In this document: positions 10,142-19,998 of the stretch, piece by piece
How positions within the stretch are numbered: position 1 is the stretch's first letter
How the letters are laid out: each line of letters starts with the position of its first letter
From: Pseudomonadota bacterium
Lineage (GTDB): Bacteria; Pseudomonadota; Gammaproteobacteria; Burkholderiales; Rhodocyclaceae
Direction: 5' to 3'
Assembly (NCBI GenBank): GCA_018261905.1
Contig: JAGTRU010000011.1
Coordinates: forward strand, 1 to 64,000
DNA: 64,000 nucleotides
Notes under the pieces: generated by a model
Seen by the model: only the letters and a program-made list of their open reading frames with translations
Databases searched by the model: none
Told to the model about the DNA's origin: nothing
Translations under genes and position numbers: made by a program

Positions 10142-12040
10142 ATGAATGTATTGTTCGAAGAAGATGGCGGCTTCAAGGCCGGCAATGTGATGGCCGACAA
10201 CGACAGCTCGTTGCAGGTCGAGTTGCCGACCGGCAAGCGCAGCAAGATCAAGGCGGCCACGGTGTTGCTGCGGTTCGAGAAGCCCTCGGCGGCAGCCTTG
10301 CTGGAGCAGGCCGCGCCGCTGGCCGAAGAGGTCGAGCCGGAATTCCTCTGGGAGTGCGTGAGCGATGGCGAATTTTCGTTTCTTGATTTTGCCCGTGACT
10401 ACTACGGCCACGAGCCCAGCCCGGTCGAAGCGACGGCGGTGCTGCTTGCCGTGCACGCCGCGCCCGTCTATTTCCACCGCAAAGGCAAGGGCCGCTTCAA
10501 AAAGGCGCCCGCCGACATTCTCGCAGCTGCTCTGGCCAGTCTTGAAAAAAAGCGTCAGCAAGCGCTCACGGTTGAAAGCTGGATCGCCGAACTGAAGGAA
10601 TTCCGCCTGCCGCCGGCCATCGGCGCCATGATGGACGCGCTGCTCTACGCGCCGGACCGCAACAAGCCGGAAACCAAGGCCTTCGAAACAGCCTGCGGCG
10701 AACTCGGGCTTTCGGCCGCGCAGATGCTGTTCAAGTGCGGCGCCATCAAGTCGCCGTACTTCTTCCATTACCGGCGTTTCCTGCACGAGCAGTTTCCCAA
10801 GGGCACCAATTTCCCGGCGCTCGACGCGCCGAAATTGCCGCGCGACCTGCCGCGCGCCGATGTCCGCGCCTTCTCGATTGACGATGCGAATACCACCGAG
10901 ATCGACGATGCGTTGTCGGTCGTCAAGCTGCCCGGCATCGGTTCGCGCATCGGCATCCACATTGCGGCGCCCGGTCTGGCCATCGAACACGGCTCGCCGC
11001 TCGACGGCGTGGCGCGCGCCCGCTTGTCGACGGTGTATATGCCGGGCAACAAGATCACCATGCTGCCCGATGCCGTGGTTCAGAACTACACGCTGGCCGG
11101 CGGCGTCGATTGCCCGGCGGTGTCGCTCTACCTGACGGTCAATGAGGCGCTGGAAATTCTCAGTCACGAGTCGCGGCTGGAAATGGTGCACATCGCTGCC
11201 AACCTGCGCCATCACGAGATTGAGCCCTGGTTCAACGCCGAAACGATCAATGGTCCGCTGCCCGACCAGCCGTTCAAGGACGAACTGGTGCATCTCTGGC
11301 ATTTCGCCAATGCCTGCGAAGGCCGCCGTGGCAAGCCGTCGGCGATGCAGGGCATCAACGATTACAACTTCGAGATTGCCGGCGATCTGGCCGATCCGGA
11401 TGCCTGCACCGTCGGCATTTCCGAAAGGAAGCGCGGCAGCCCGCTCGACAAGCTGGTCGCCGAACTGATGATCGTCGCCAATTCGACCTGGGGCGGCCTG
11501 CTCGCCGAAAAGAACATCGCCTGCCTGTATCGCGGGCAAACGCAGGGCAAGGTGCGCATGACCACCACGCCGATGCCGCACGAAGGCCTCGGCGTGCCGC
11601 AATACGCCTGGATGACCTCGCCGCTGCGCCGTTACTGCGACATGGTCAATCAATGGCAACTGATCGCCTGTCTGAAGGGCGAAACGCCGGCCTTCGCGCA
11701 GAAATCGGCCGAACTGTTCGGCGCCATGCGTGACTTCGAAATCACTTACGCCGCCTACGCCGACTTCCAGCGCCTGATGGAGCGCTACTGGTGTCTGCGC
11801 TGGCTGCAGCAGCACAACATCAGCGAAATCGACGCCACCGTGCGCCGTGAGCAGAGCGTCAAGCTCGACCACCTGCCGCTCATGCTGCGCGTGCCGTCAC
11901 TGCCGGGCGAGTTGCCGCCCGGGATGCGAGTGCGCCTGACGGTGGAAAGCATCGACCTGCTGGCGCCGGAACTGACTTGCCGCTTTCTCAGCCTGATTGG
12001 CGACACCACGGCCGAAGCCACGGAGGAGGAAGAACTGTGA
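10142..12040 (+). CDS. RNase II/R-family exoribonuclease (RNB domain)
   Basis: 632 residues. A 3'-to-5' exoribonuclease of the RNB superfamily. A short N-terminal beta-rich segment (MNVLFEEDGGFKAGNVM) is followed by a helical region. The RNB domain starts near residue 230 with RAFSIDDANTTEIDDALSV, which holds the catalytic aspartates. EGLGVPQYAWMTSPLRRYCD near 480 is the conserved RNB end region, and a possible S1-like domain closes the protein. No strong Shine-Dalgarno is visible before ATG 10142. The organisation matches the shorter betaproteobacterial RNB proteins rather than full-length RNase R. It overlaps the next gene by 4 bases. Confidence 0.88.
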   Translation: MNVLFEEDGGFKAGNVMADNDSSLQVELPTGKRSKIKAATVLLRFEKPSAAALLEQAAPLAEEVEPEFLWECVSDGEFSFLDFARDYYGHEPSPVEATAVLLAVHAAPVYFHRKGKGRFKKAPADILAAALASLEKKRQQALTVESWIAELKEFRLPPAIGAMMDALLYAPDRNKPETKAFETACGELGLSAAQMLFKCGAIKSPYFFHYRRFLHEQFPKGTNFPALDAPKLPRDLPRADVRAFSIDDANTTEIDDALSVVKLPGIGSRIGIHIAAPGLAIEHGSPLDGVARARLSTVYMPGNKITMLPDAVVQNYTLAGGVDCPAVSLYLTVNEALEILSHESRLEMVHIAANLRHHEIEPWFNAETINGPLPDQPFKDELVHLWHFANACEGRRGKPSAMQGINDYNFEIAGDLADPDACTVGISERKRGSPLDKLVAELMIVANSTWGGLLAEKNIACLYRGQTQGKVRMTTTPMPHEGLGVPQYAWMTSPLRRYCDMVNQWQLIACLKGETPAFAQKSAELFGAMRDFEITYAAYADFQRLMERYWCLRWLQQHNISEIDATVRREQSVKLDHLPLMLRVPSLPGELPPGMRVRLTVESIDLLAPELTCRFLSLIGDTTAEATEEEEL

Positions 12041-12915
12041 GTGCGCTGGCGCTCCCCCGCTGGTCGGGGCTGCCGAGTGAACGCCGGCTGTGGCTGGCGG
12101 TGGGGATTTCAGTGCTGGTTCACGCGCTCCTCCTTACCCTCCAGTTCAAATTCCCCGATGCCGCCAACGCCATGCGCGAAAAGGCGCTCGACATCATCCT
12201 GGTCAATGCCAAATCGGCCAGAAAGCCGCACGAGGCCCAGGCGCTGGCCCAGGCCAATCTCGATGGTGGCGGCAATACCGAGGAAAACCGGCGCGCCCAA
12301 ACCCCCTTGCCGCCGACCATGCAGCAGGTCACCGGCAGCGATCTGCAGCAGATGCAGCGCCGGGTGCAGGAACTTGAAGCGGCCCAGCAGAAAATGCTGG
12401 CCCAGGCCCGCAGCCTGCGCCACGTCGCTTCCGGGCAGACGGCCAGCGAACAGCCGAATCCGGTGCCCAATATCAGTGGTCTCGATCTCGCCGAATCGGC
12501 CCGGGCCATGGCCCGGCTTGAAGGCGAAATCGCCAAGTCGTTCGACGACTACAACAAGCGGCCGCGCAAGAAATTCATCGGCACCCGCACCGAGGAATAT
12601 CGCTTCGCCCAGTACATCGAGGACTGGCGCCAGAAAATCGAGCGCATCGGTACTTTGAACTACCCGGCGGCGGCGCGCGGCAAGTTGTATGGCACGCTGG
12701 TCCTGACCGTGACCATCAATGCCGATGGGCAGGTGGCACGGGTCGACATCAACCGCTCCTCCGGGCACAAGTTGTTGGACGACGCGGCCCGCCGCATTGT
12801 CCAGATGGCCTCGCCCTATGCCGCGTTTCCGCCGGATATCCGGCGCGACACCGACGTGCTGGAAATCACCCGCACCTGGTTCTTCGCCCAGGGCGATCAA
12901 CTTTCCGCCAAATGA
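12037..12915 (+). CDS. TonB-family energy transducer-like protein
   Basis: 292 residues. A single membrane segment lies near residues 16-35 (LWLAVGISVLVHALLLTLQF), followed by a Gln/Ala-rich coiled-coil periplasmic region (about 100-150). A TonB C-terminal domain comes near 200-285 (LNYPAAARGKLYGTLVLTV, VDINRSSGHKLLDDAARRIV). TonB passes proton-motive force to outer-membrane receptors, but there is no exbB/exbD next to it and no Pro-rich stretch, so it may be one of the TonB-like proteins of other function. It starts at GTG 12037, overlapping the ribonuclease stop (GTGA). aroE follows after 53 bases. Confidence 0.82.
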   Translation: MSALALPRWSGLPSERRLWLAVGISVLVHALLLTLQFKFPDAANAMREKALDIILVNAKSARKPHEAQALAQANLDGGGNTEENRRAQTPLPPTMQQVTGSDLQQMQRRVQELEAAQQKMLAQARSLRHVASGQTASEQPNPVPNISGLDLAESARAMARLEGEIAKSFDDYNKRPRKKFIGTRTEEYRFAQYIEDWRQKIERIGTLNYPAAARGKLYGTLVLTVTINADGQVARVDINRSSGHKLLDDAARRIVQMASPYAAFPPDIRRDTDVLEITRTWFFAQGDQLSAK

Positions 12916-12968
12916 GCCCGCTTCGTTCTGATCTTGTCTCCCGCCGCATTTTTCATGGGTAACGCCTG

Positions 12969-13793
12969 ATGTCCGATCTCTATGCCGTTTTTGGCAACCC
13001 GGTTGCTCATTCCAAATCGCCGCTGATCCACACCGCTTTTGCTGCGGCGAGCGGGCAGGACCTGACGTACCAGGCGCGGCTGGCGCCGCTCGATGGCTTT
13101 TCGCGGGCCGTGGCGGAATTTGTCGCGGCCGGTGGCAAGGGGGCGAACGTCACCGTGCCCTTCAAGGAAGAGGCTTTTCGTCTCTGCACGCGCCTCAGCG
13201 AGCGGGCGGCGCGGGCCGGGGCGGTCAATACCCTGGCGTTCTCGGGCGGCGAAATTTTCGGTGACAACACCGATGGCGCCGGCCTGGTCCGCGATATCAC
13301 CGACAACCTCGGCCTGCCGCTGCACGGCAAACGCATTCTGCTGCTCGGTGCCGGCGGCGCGGCGCGCGGCGTCATCGCCCCGCTGCTGGCGGAAAAGCCG
13401 GCCGCCTTGTTGATCGCCAATCGTAGTGCCGAAAAGGCGGCATTGCTGGCGTCCGCCTTCGCCGATCTGGCTCCTGTCGAGTCCGGCAGTTTCGGCGAAA
13501 CCGAAGGCCAGAGTTTCGACGTGCTGATCAATGCCACCGCCGCCAGCCTGTCCGGGGCCAGTCTGCCCTTGCCGGCCGGGGTCTTCGCGCCGGCCTGCCT
13601 GGCTTACGACATGATGTACGGCCAGGGCGACACGCCCTTTCTCCGCCAGGCCGCGGCGCAGGGCGCGGCCCATCTGGCCGATGGTCTGGGCATGCTGGTC
13701 GAGCAGGCGGCCGAGGCTTTCCTGGTCTGGCGTGGCCAGCGGCCGGCGACCGCAAACTTGCTGGCGGAACTGCGGGCCGGGCCGGCGGCATGA
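12969..13793 (+). CDS. aroE: Shikimate dehydrogenase AroE
   Basis: 274 residues. Reduces 3-dehydroshikimate to shikimate with NADPH in the aromatic amino acid pathway. Shikimate-binding [10 protein letters not shown] is near residue 9; the catalytic Lys region NVTVPFKE is near 60. Asn/Asp of [11 protein letters not shown] are near 98, the NADP-binding loop [11 protein letters not shown] near 125, and the C-terminal [11 protein letters not shown] near 215. It overlaps mtgA by 4 bases. Confidence 0.96.
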   Translation: MSDLYAVFGNPVAHSKSPLIHTAFAAASGQDLTYQARLAPLDGFSRAVAEFVAAGGKGANVTVPFKEEAFRLCTRLSERAARAGAVNTLAFSGGEIFGDNTDGAGLVRDITDNLGLPLHGKRILLLGAGGAARGVIAPLLAEKPAALLIANRSAEKAALLASAFADLAPVESGSFGETEGQSFDVLINATAASLSGASLPLPAGVFAPACLAYDMMYGQGDTPFLRQAAAQGAAHLADGLGMLVEQAAEAFLVWRGQRPATANLLAELRAGPAA

Positions 13794-14485
13794 GTTTTCT
13801 CGGGCGCTGGCTGAAGCGGCTGCTGCTTGCTGTGCTCGGCCTGCTGCTGCTCTGGCAGCTCTGGCTGTTCTGCTGGGTCTTGTTCTGGGGCTGGTTCAAC
13901 CCGGGGACGACGCGCTTCATGGAAATCCGCCTGGCCGAGTTGCGCCAGAAAACGCCGGCGGCGCAACTCAAGCAGCAATGGGTGCCTTACGGGCGCATCT
14001 CGGTGCATCTGAAACGCGCCCTGGTCGCCGCGGAAGATGCCAATTTCGTCGATCATGAAGGCTTCGACTGGGACGGCATCCAGAAAGCCATGGCCAAGAA
14101 TCAGAAGAAAGGGCGCTTCGTGGCCGGCGGTTCGACGATCAGCCAGCAACTGGCCAAGAATCTCTTTCTGACGCCGAGCAAATCCTATTTGCGTAAGGCC
14201 GAGGAGGCCGTGATCACCTTGATGCTGGAAAATCTGTGGAGCAAGGAACGGATTTTCGAGGTCTATCTGAACGTGATCGAGTGGGGCAACGGGGTCTTCG
14301 GCGCCGAGGCCGCCGCCCGCCACTACTACAACATCAGCGCCGCCCAACTGGGGCCAGAGCAGGCGGCGCGGTTGGCCGGCATGGTGCCCAATCCGCGCTA
14401 TTACGATCGCAACCGCAATGCGCCGGGTTTGGGGCGAAAAACGGCAATTATTCTCGGTCGCCTGGGGGCGGCGGAAATTCCCTGA
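13790..14485 (+). CDS. mtgA: Monofunctional peptidoglycan glycosyltransferase MtgA
   Basis: 231 residues. Polymerises lipid II glycan strands at the outer face of the inner membrane. An N-terminal membrane anchor (about 10-32) is followed by a GT51 domain. The catalytic Glu is in [18 protein letters not shown] near residue 80. Other GT51 motifs are [15 protein letters not shown] near 112, [10 protein letters not shown] near 137 and [19 protein letters not shown] near 158. There is no transpeptidase domain, as expected for MtgA. It is co-directional with uppP upstream, which recycles the carrier MtgA releases. Confidence 0.95.
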   Translation: MSFLGRWLKRLLLAVLGLLLLWQLWLFCWVLFWGWFNPGTTRFMEIRLAELRQKTPAAQLKQQWVPYGRISVHLKRALVAAEDANFVDHEGFDWDGIQKAMAKNQKKGRFVAGGSTISQQLAKNLFLTPSKSYLRKAEEAVITLMLENLWSKERIFEVYLNVIEWGNGVFGAEAAARHYYNISAAQLGPEQAARLAGMVPNPRYYDRNRNAPGLGRKTAIILGRLGAAEIP

Positions 14486-14493
14486 AAGCCTGC

Positions 14494-14521
14494 TTGGTGT
14501 GCACCTTGGCGGTGCTAGAAT
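14494..14521 (+). promoter_or_regulatory. Candidate sigma-70 promoter for the CorA-type gene
   Basis: TTGGTG at 14494-14499 and TAGAAT at 14516-14521 with a 16-base spacer, in the 67-base gap between mtgA and the CorA-like gene. Confidence 0.35.
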
Positions 14522-14552
14522 CCACGCTTTTGCACCGCACCATTGGTTCGCC

Positions 14553-15935
14553 ATGAACGACGAAATCAACCTGAATGAAGTGGATGAGCTGAAGGATCAG
14601 TTGGCCGAGGTGCAAAATCTCCTGGGCAAGCATCGGCTTGTCGAAGATATGGTGCGCCGCCAGGAAATGCCCCGCCACGAACTGGTCGAGGGTATGGTGC
14701 AAAAACAGCACATCGCCGAACTGCATGCCCTGTTCGGTCGCTTGCCGACGGTTTCCGTGGCCCTCATCCTCTCCGCCCTGACCGAGGAAGACCGGCTGGT
14801 CGCCTGGAAGGAAGTGGACGAGGAACATCAGGACGATATTCTCGAACTGCTTTCCGACGAAGTGCGGGAGGATCTGGTCGGCGATGGTCACCAGCCAAGC
14901 CGCAAGATCATGGTCAATGCCTTCAGTCTGCAAGGCGGACGGCTGAAGCAGATCACCGTCGAACGGTCGACCGATTTCGCCAGCATCAAGCCGATCTGGG
15001 TCGATCTGGTGGCGCCGACCTTGCGGGTCAGGGAGTGGGTCGGCCAGCAGTTCGGCCTGGATCTGCCCGATCCGAGCACGCTGACCGATCTCGAGGCGAG
15101 CGCCCGTTTCTACATCGAGGACAACGGCGAACTCCACCTGCACTCCGACTTCCTGCTCGACATGGCCGACGAGTCGCGCAACGTCGCGGTGGCCTTCATC
15201 CTGCACGACGACATCCTGTTTTCGGTGCGTTCCGAAGAACTGCCGGTGTTCCGCCTGCAGCGCCACCGGGCGCGCACCCGGCCGGGTTATGTGACCGATG
15301 CCAAGGACGTGCTGCTCGACCTTTACGCGGCCGATGCCGAGTATTCGGCCGATGCGCTGGAAGACGTCTACGCCTCGCTGGAAGCCGTCGCCAAACACGT
15401 GCTATCGACGCACCTGCCGGACGAGGAAGCCGGTTCCATCCTGGCCGAAATCGCCCGCCAGGAAGACTTGAACGGGCGCATCCGGCGCAATGTGCTGGAC
15501 ACCCGGCGCGCCGTCTCCTTCCTGATGCGCGGCAAGCTGCTCGAAGCCGCCCAGCAGGAAGATGCCCGGCAGATCATGCGCGACATCGAGTCGCTCGACG
15601 GTCACACTTCTTTCCTGTTCGGCAAGATCAACTTCCTGATGGATGCCGTGGTCGGTTTCATCAACATCAACCAGAATCAGCGCGTCTCTAAGCTGACCAA
15701 GCTGTCCATCGTGTTCATGCCGATCAACATCGTCGCCGGCATCGGCGGCATGTCGGAATTCTCGATGATGACCTCGGGTATTCCCTGGCCGTTCGCCTAT
15801 GCCGCCTTTACCGTCGGCATGGCAATCGTCGGCTGGCTGACCTACCTGGCCCTACGCCAGGGTGAACGTCGCGAGTCGCGGCGCAAGTTGCAGGAAGCCG
15901 GGCGCCTTACTGGCCGTCCGGTGTCAGGAGCTTGA
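14553..15935 (+). CDS. CorA-family divalent cation transporter with N-terminal MgtE_N-like domain
   Basis: 460 residues. Residues about 20-110 form a helical repeat domain like the MgtE intracellular N domain ([39 protein letters not shown]). A CorA cytoplasmic funnel follows (about 125-370). Two C-terminal membrane segments (about 378-400 and 408-430) complete the CorA pore. The pore signature is GGMSEF near residue 397, where classic CorA has GMN, so the Asn of the selectivity ring is Ser. The likely role is Mg2+ or another divalent ion across the inner membrane, with the MgtE-like domain as an added sensor; ion specificity is uncertain. Its end overlaps the convergent gdx gene by 29 bases. 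Confidence 0.85.
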   Translation: MNDEINLNEVDELKDQLAEVQNLLGKHRLVEDMVRRQEMPRHELVEGMVQKQHIAELHALFGRLPTVSVALILSALTEEDRLVAWKEVDEEHQDDILELLSDEVREDLVGDGHQPSRKIMVNAFSLQGGRLKQITVERSTDFASIKPIWVDLVAPTLRVREWVGQQFGLDLPDPSTLTDLEASARFYIEDNGELHLHSDFLLDMADESRNVAVAFILHDDILFSVRSEELPVFRLQRHRARTRPGYVTDAKDVLLDLYAADAEYSADALEDVYASLEAVAKHVLSTHLPDEEAGSILAEIARQEDLNGRIRRNVLDTRRAVSFLMRGKLLEAAQQEDARQIMRDIESLDGHTSFLFGKINFLMDAVVGFININQNQRVSKLTKLSIVFMPINIVAGIGGMSEFSMMTSGIPWPFAYAAFTVGMAIVGWLTYLALRQGERRESRRKLQEAGRLTGRPVSGA

Positions 15936-16245
15936 GGCCGACGATGCCGGCGACGATCAGCGCGATGCTGACCAGGCGTGCCGCCTCGCGCGATTCCTCG
16001 AACAGGTAGATACCGAGGATGGCGGTGCCGACGGCGCCGATGCCGGTCCACACCGCGTAGGCGGTACCCAGCGGCAGCGCCTTGAGCGACCAGGCCAGCA
16101 GGATGACGCTGGCGGCCATCCCGGCCAGCGTCCACACGCTGGGCCAGAGCCGCGAAAAACCCGCCGTATATTTCAGCCCGACCGCCCAGCCGACCTCGCA
16201 GAGGCCGGCGACGAACAGTACGATCCAGGCGTAGCCGGTACTCAC
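15907..16245 (-). CDS. gdx: Guanidinium exporter Gdx (SugE-type small multidrug resistance protein)
   Basis: 112 residues, four membrane segments, with the SMR active-site Glu in [14 protein letters not shown] near residue 16. The LKYT, PSVWTL and [17 protein letters not shown] patterns place it with SugE/Gdx, which export guanidinium in exchange for protons, rather than with EmrE. Translation starts at GTG 16245, overlapping the hemL stop (GTGA), so it is translated as the last gene of thiD-thiE-hemL-gdx. No guanidine riboswitch is possible at that junction because there is no leader. Confidence 0.85.
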   Translation of the reverse strand: MSTGYAWIVLFVAGLCEVGWAVGLKYTAGFSRLWPSVWTLAGMAASVILLAWSLKALPLGTAYAVWTGIGAVGTAILGIYLFEESREAARLVSIALIVAGIVGLKLLTPDGQ

Positions 16246-17525
16246 TTCAGGCTGGCGAAATAGGCATCCGCCGCCGCCACCGTGCCGGCGATCTCGGCCT
16301 CGCTGTGGGCGGCCGAGACGAAACCGGCTTCGAAGGCCGAGGGCGCAAAATAGTGACCGGCCTCCAGCATGGCGTGGAAGAAGCGATTGAAGGCTTCCTT
16401 GTCGCAGTGCAGTACGGCGTCGTAGGTGCCCGGGCATTGCTCGGCAAAATACAGGCCGAACATGCCGCCGATGTTCTGGGCGCTGAAGGCGACGCCGTGC
16501 GTTTTTGCGGCGCCGACCAGACCTTCGCACAGGGATTTTGTTTTGGCGGTCAGCGACTCGTAGAAGCCCGGTGCCTGGATCAGTTTCAGCGTCGCCAGGC
16601 CGGCGGCCGTGGCAATCGGGTTGCCGGACAGCGTGCCGGCCTGATAGACCGGGCCGAGCGGGGCGATTTTTTCCATGATCTTGCGCTTGCCGCCGAAGGC
16701 GCCAAGCGGCATGCCGCCGCCGACCACCTTGCCGAAAGTGGACAGGTCCGGGGTGATGCTGAACAGGCCCTGGGCGCTTTTCAGGCCGACGCGGAAACCG
16801 GTCATCACTTCGTCGAAGATTAGCACGGCGCCGTGCTTGGCGGTCAGTTCGCGCATCGCCTTGAGGAATTCCGCGGTCGGCGCAATCAGGTTCATGTTGC
16901 CGACCACCGGCTCGACGATGACCGTGGCGATCTGGTCGCCATGGGTTTTGAAGGCTTCGGCCAGCGCTTGCGGGTCGTTGTAGGGCAGGACCAGCGTCGT
17001 CGCCACGGTGCTGGCCGGCACGCCGCCGGACGACGGGTTGCCGAAGGTCAGGGCGCCCGAGCCGGCCTTGACGAGCAGCGCGTCGGAATGGCCGTGGTAG
17101 CAGCCTTCGAACTTGACCAGGATGTCGCGCCCGGTATAGCCGCGGGCCAGGCGGATGGCGCTCATCGTCGCCTCGGTGCCCGAGGAAACCAGGCGCACCA
17201 TCTCCATGGACGGCACCAGTTCGCAGAGCAGGTCGGCGATTTCGACTTCCTTCTCGGTCGGCGCGCCGAACGACAGGCCGTCGACGACGGCGGCCTGCAC
17301 GGCGGCGATCACTTCGGGATGCGCGTGGCCAAGGATCATCGGGCCCCAGGAACCGACATAGTCGGTGTACCACTTGCCGTCGGCGTCCTGCACCTGCGAG
17401 CCGGCGCCCTTCTGGAAGAACAGCGGCGTGCCGCCGACCGAGCGGAAGGCGCGCACCGGCGAATTGACGCCGCCGGGAATGTGGCGCTGGGCGCGTTCGA
17501 ACAGTTGCTGGTTGCGTGAACTCAT
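16242..17525 (-). CDS. hemL: Glutamate-1-semialdehyde 2,1-aminomutase HemL
   Basis: 427 residues, standard length. Makes 5-aminolevulinate in the C5 pathway of tetrapyrrole synthesis, in the cytoplasm, with PLP. The N-terminal [26 protein letters not shown] near residue 140, the PLP-contact region [12 protein letters not shown] near 237 and the Schiff-base Lys in [16 protein letters not shown] near 265 are all present. It overlaps thiE by 4 bases and gdx by 4. The pairing of thiD/thiE with hemL is common in betaproteobacteria. Confidence 0.97.
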   Translation of the reverse strand: MSSRNQQLFERAQRHIPGGVNSPVRAFRSVGGTPLFFQKGAGSQVQDADGKWYTDYVGSWGPMILGHAHPEVIAAVQAAVVDGLSFGAPTEKEVEIADLLCELVPSMEMVRLVSSGTEATMSAIRLARGYTGRDILVKFEGCYHGHSDALLVKAGSGALTFGNPSSGGVPASTVATTLVLPYNDPQALAEAFKTHGDQIATVIVEPVVGNMNLIAPTAEFLKAMRELTAKHGAVLIFDEVMTGFRVGLKSAQGLFSITPDLSTFGKVVGGGMPLGAFGGKRKIMEKIAPLGPVYQAGTLSGNPIATAAGLATLKLIQAPGFYESLTAKTKSLCEGLVGAAKTHGVAFSAQNIGGMFGLYFAEQCPGTYDAVLHCDKEAFNRFFHAMLEAGHYFAPSAFEAGFVSAAHSEAEIAGTVAAADAYFASLK

Positions 17526-18154
17526 GGTCTGGCTTCCTCGAATAGGTGTTGATAGGCGGTAGCGCGGGCCGCGATGTCGGGCGCGCTGAACAGGTCGGTG
17601 ATGACGGCGAGCAGGTCGGCGCCGGCGGTGATCAGGGGGGCGGCATTGGCCAGCGTGATGCCGCCGATGGCGCAGTTGGCGATGGGCAGTTCGGCTCTGG
17701 CGCGGCGGAAAAGTTCAAGGTCGGCACGGGCGGCCTGCGGTTTGGTCGGTGACGGGTAAACGGCGCCGAAGGCAAGGTAATCGACGCCGGCCTGCGTCGC
17801 CCGCTCGGCAGCGGCGAAATCGGCATAGCACGAGGCGCCGAGGATTTTGTCCGGGCCGAGGATGGCGCGGGCGGCGAGCAGGTTGCCGTCGTCGCTGCCG
17901 AGGTGGGCGCCGTCGGCATCGACCAACGCGGCCAGCGCCAGATCGTCGTTGATCAGCAGGCGGGCGCCGAAGCGCCGGGTCAGGTCGCGCAGGGCGTGGG
18001 CGCGGCGGACGCGTTCCGGCATGTCTCTGAGTTTGTCGCGGTATTGCAGCAGGCGGCAACCGCCGGCCAGGGCGGCTTCGACCTCGGCCAGCAGACGCTG
18101 GCCGTCGGGCTGTTCGGGGGTGATGGCGTAGAGGCCGCGCAGCTTATTGCGCAT
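17522..18154 (-). CDS. thiE: Thiamine-phosphate synthase ThiE
   Basis: 210 residues. Joins HMP-diphosphate to thiazole phosphate to give thiamine phosphate. TIM-barrel motifs: LLQYRDK near residue 35, [24 protein letters not shown] split across about 65-88, LGASCY near 105, [14 protein letters not shown] near 125 and AIGGITLAN near 160. It overlaps the end of thiD by 11 bases. The HMP it uses should come from ThiC, whose gene at the left edge looks broken. Confidence 0.95.
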   Translation of the reverse strand: MRNKLRGLYAITPEQPDGQRLLAEVEAALAGGCRLLQYRDKLRDMPERVRRAHALRDLTRRFGARLLINDDLALAALVDADGAHLGSDDGNLLAARAILGPDKILGASCYADFAAAERATQAGVDYLAFGAVYPSPTKPQAARADLELFRRARAELPIANCAIGGITLANAAPLITAGADLLAVITDLFSAPDIAARATAYQHLFEEARP

Positions 18155-19013
18155 CGCCGTTGTCGCCGCTCTCGTTCTTTTCGCCGTCTTCCTCGTTGCC
18201 GCGGGCCCAGAAGAAGCGGTCCGGAATGAACTGGCCCATGCCGCCGCGAAAGCCGTTTTTCAGCGTCTGCCAGGTGTAGTCCTGGGCGTCGCGCACGGCC
18301 TCCTCGATCTCGGCGCCACCGGCCAGGCAGCCGGCGATGGCCGAGGCCAGCGTACAGCCCGAACCATGGTAGCTGCCGGGCAGACGTTCCCATTCGTCGC
18401 GCCGAATGACGCCGTCCGCGCCATACAGCGTGTTGACGACCTGTGGCGTATTTTCGTGGGTGCCGGTGATCAGCACGTATTGGGCGCCCATTTCGATCAG
18501 GCGTTGGGCGCAGACGGCGATCGACGGCTCCTCGTCATCGTCGTCGCTTTCCGCCAGGCGCCTGGCTTCCGGCGCGTTGGGGGTGAGCAGGGTGGTTTGC
18601 GGCAACAGCAGTTCGCGCATGGCCGAAATGATTTCCTCGCCGGAAAACTCGTCGCCGCGGCCGGAGGCCAGCACCGGATCGAAAACCAGCGGGATTTCCG
18701 GGTAGTCGGAAAGGATTTCGGCCACTGCCACGACGTTTTCGACACTGCCCAGCACACCGATCTTGAAGGCTGCCACCGGCATGTCTTCGAGGACCGTGCG
18801 GGCTTGTTGCTCCAGTAATTCGGCGGCAACCGGGTGTACGCTCTGCACGCCGGTCGTGTCCTGCACGGTCAGCGCGGTGATGGCGGTCAGCGGATGGCAG
18901 CCGAGGCTGGCCAGGGTCAGCAGGTCGGCCTGGAGGCCAGCGCCGGAGGAGGGGTCGCTGGCGGCAAAAACGAGGACCTGCGGCGGGCTGGGTGAAACAG
19001 AGGGGGAAGTCAT
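18144..19013 (-). CDS. thiD: Hydroxymethylpyrimidine (phosphate) kinase ThiD
   Basis: 289 residues. Phosphorylates HMP and HMP-phosphate in thiamine synthesis. Ribokinase-fold motifs: [19 protein letters not shown] at the start, [18 protein letters not shown] near residue 45, [14 protein letters not shown] near 115, [11 protein letters not shown] near 140 and [15 protein letters not shown] near 225. The acidic tail ([17 protein letters not shown]) is unusual but could be a local extension. It is the first gene of the operon running left, and its upstream region is the divergent spacer to pilG, where I see no TPP riboswitch. Confidence 0.95.
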   Translation of the reverse strand: MTSPSVSPSPPQVLVFAASDPSSGAGLQADLLTLASLGCHPLTAITALTVQDTTGVQSVHPVAAELLEQQARTVLEDMPVAAFKIGVLGSVENVVAVAEILSDYPEIPLVFDPVLASGRGDEFSGEEIISAMRELLLPQTTLLTPNAPEARRLAESDDDDEEPSIAVCAQRLIEMGAQYVLITGTHENTPQVVNTLYGADGVIRRDEWERLPGSYHGSGCTLASAIAGCLAGGAEIEEAVRDAQDYTWQTLKNGFRGGMGQFIPDRFFWARGNEEDGEKNESGDNGDAQ

Positions 19014-19201
19014 GAAAACTCGCGCCCTTGGCGGAAGCGAAGGGTATTGGGTAAGATGGGCACAATTTTATATGAATCTCGGGCGGTGCACCGTTACCAT
19101 CGGTGTGCTGCAAGAGTTTTGCAGGATGATGGCGAATTACTACTTCCGTAGTATGATGCTGCGATAGCAAAAGCGCCCCGTCAGGGGCCAGGGGACTTGA
19201 A
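19014..19201. other. Divergent promoter region between thiD and pilG
   Basis: 188 bases. A TATGAT hexamer at 19152-19157 is a possible -10 for the pil operon, without a clear -35. A short hairpin GCCCC-GTCA-GGGGC (about 19174-19188) lies just before the pilG ribosome site and could affect its translation. No TPP riboswitch core is seen on the thiD side. Confidence 0.4.
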
Positions 19202-19612
19202 TTGGCTGATTTATCCAGACTGCGGGGCGTCAGGGTTATGGTCATTGACGACAGCAACACCATACGGCGCAGCGCCGAGATATTTCTCGTGCAAGCCGGG
19301 TGTCAGGTTGTTCTGGCCGAAGATGGTTTCGATGCGCTGGCCAAGATCGCCGATCATCAGCCGAATGTCATATTTTGTGACATCATGATGCCGCGTCTCG
19401 ACGGTTACCAGACCTGCTCCCTGATCAAGAAAAATCCCCGTTTCAAATCGACGCCGGTAATCATGCTGTCCTCCAAGGACGGCCTGTTCGACCGGGCGCG
19501 CGGTCGCATGGTCGGTTCCGACCGCTACCTGACCAAACCATTTACCAAAGACAGCCTGCTGCAAACGGTCGCCACCTTTGCCCTGCCAGGCGAAACAGAA
19601 TCCAATCCGTAG
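19202..19612 (+). CDS. pilG: Twitching motility response regulator PilG
   Basis: 136 residues, a stand-alone receiver domain. Acidic pair VIDDSN near residue 15, phospho-acceptor Asp in IFCDIMMPRLDGY near 60, Thr/Ser in IMLSSKDGLFDRARGRMVGSD split across about 88-107, and Lys in YLTKPF near 109. The DRARGRMVGSD stretch is typical of PilG. It is a ChpA output that promotes pilus extension. The start appears to be TTG 19202, with AGGGGA 8 bases upstream; the next ATG (19238) would cut into the first beta strand. First gene of the Pil-Chp operon. Confidence 0.93.
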   Translation: MADLSRLRGVRVMVIDDSNTIRRSAEIFLVQAGCQVVLAEDGFDALAKIADHQPNVIFCDIMMPRLDGYQTCSLIKKNPRFKSTPVIMLSSKDGLFDRARGRMVGSDRYLTKPFTKDSLLQTVATFALPGETESNP

Positions 19613-19627
19613 TCCAGGGAGCAATAG

Positions 19628-19993
19628 ATGCCCGTCAAGAACATCCTCGTTGTCGACGATTCTCCAACCGAACGTTTTTTTGTCGTCGACCTTCTCACCA
19701 AGGCTGGTTACCAGGTGACCACCGCTGAAAATGGCGAAGAAGGCATCGCCAAGGCCAAGGCCGGCAAGCCCGACCTGATTCTGATGGATGTCGTGATGCC
19801 CGGGCTGAATGGCTACCAGGCAACGCGGACATTGACCCGCGACGAGGAAACCAAGGGTATCCCGGTCATCGTCTGTACTTCGAAGGGGCAGGAAACCGAC
19901 AAGATTTGGGGTTTGCGTCAGGGCGCGGTGGATTATTTGGTTAAGCCGCTCAATCCGGAAGAGCTGCTGCAGCGCGTTGCCGCCATACCCTGA
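19628..19993 (+). CDS. pilH: Twitching motility response regulator PilH
   Basis: 121 residues, a single CheY-like receiver. Acidic pair LVVDDSPTE near residue 8, acceptor Asp in LILMDVVMPGLNGYQATR near 52, Thr in IVCTSKGQETDKIWGLRQGA near 83, Lys in YLVKPL near 103. PilH opposes PilG, favouring pilus retraction or draining phosphate from the kinase. It follows pilG after 15 bases with GGGAGCAA as ribosome site. Confidence 0.93.
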   Translation: MPVKNILVVDDSPTERFFVVDLLTKAGYQVTTAENGEEGIAKAKAGKPDLILMDVVMPGLNGYQATRTLTRDEETKGIPVIVCTSKGQETDKIWGLRQGAVDYLVKPLNPEELLQRVAAIP

Positions 19994-19998
19994 ATCGT

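Noticed and set aside
10112..11872. 586-residue open frame on the minus strand across the ribonuclease gene
   Set aside because: Antisense shadow caused by high GC; Arg/His/Gln-rich, no domains, and the plus strand encodes an intact RNB protein.
19014..19201. TPP riboswitch upstream of thiD
   Set aside because: I looked for the CTGAGA...ACC...TAATGCCAGC core on the minus strand and did not see it.
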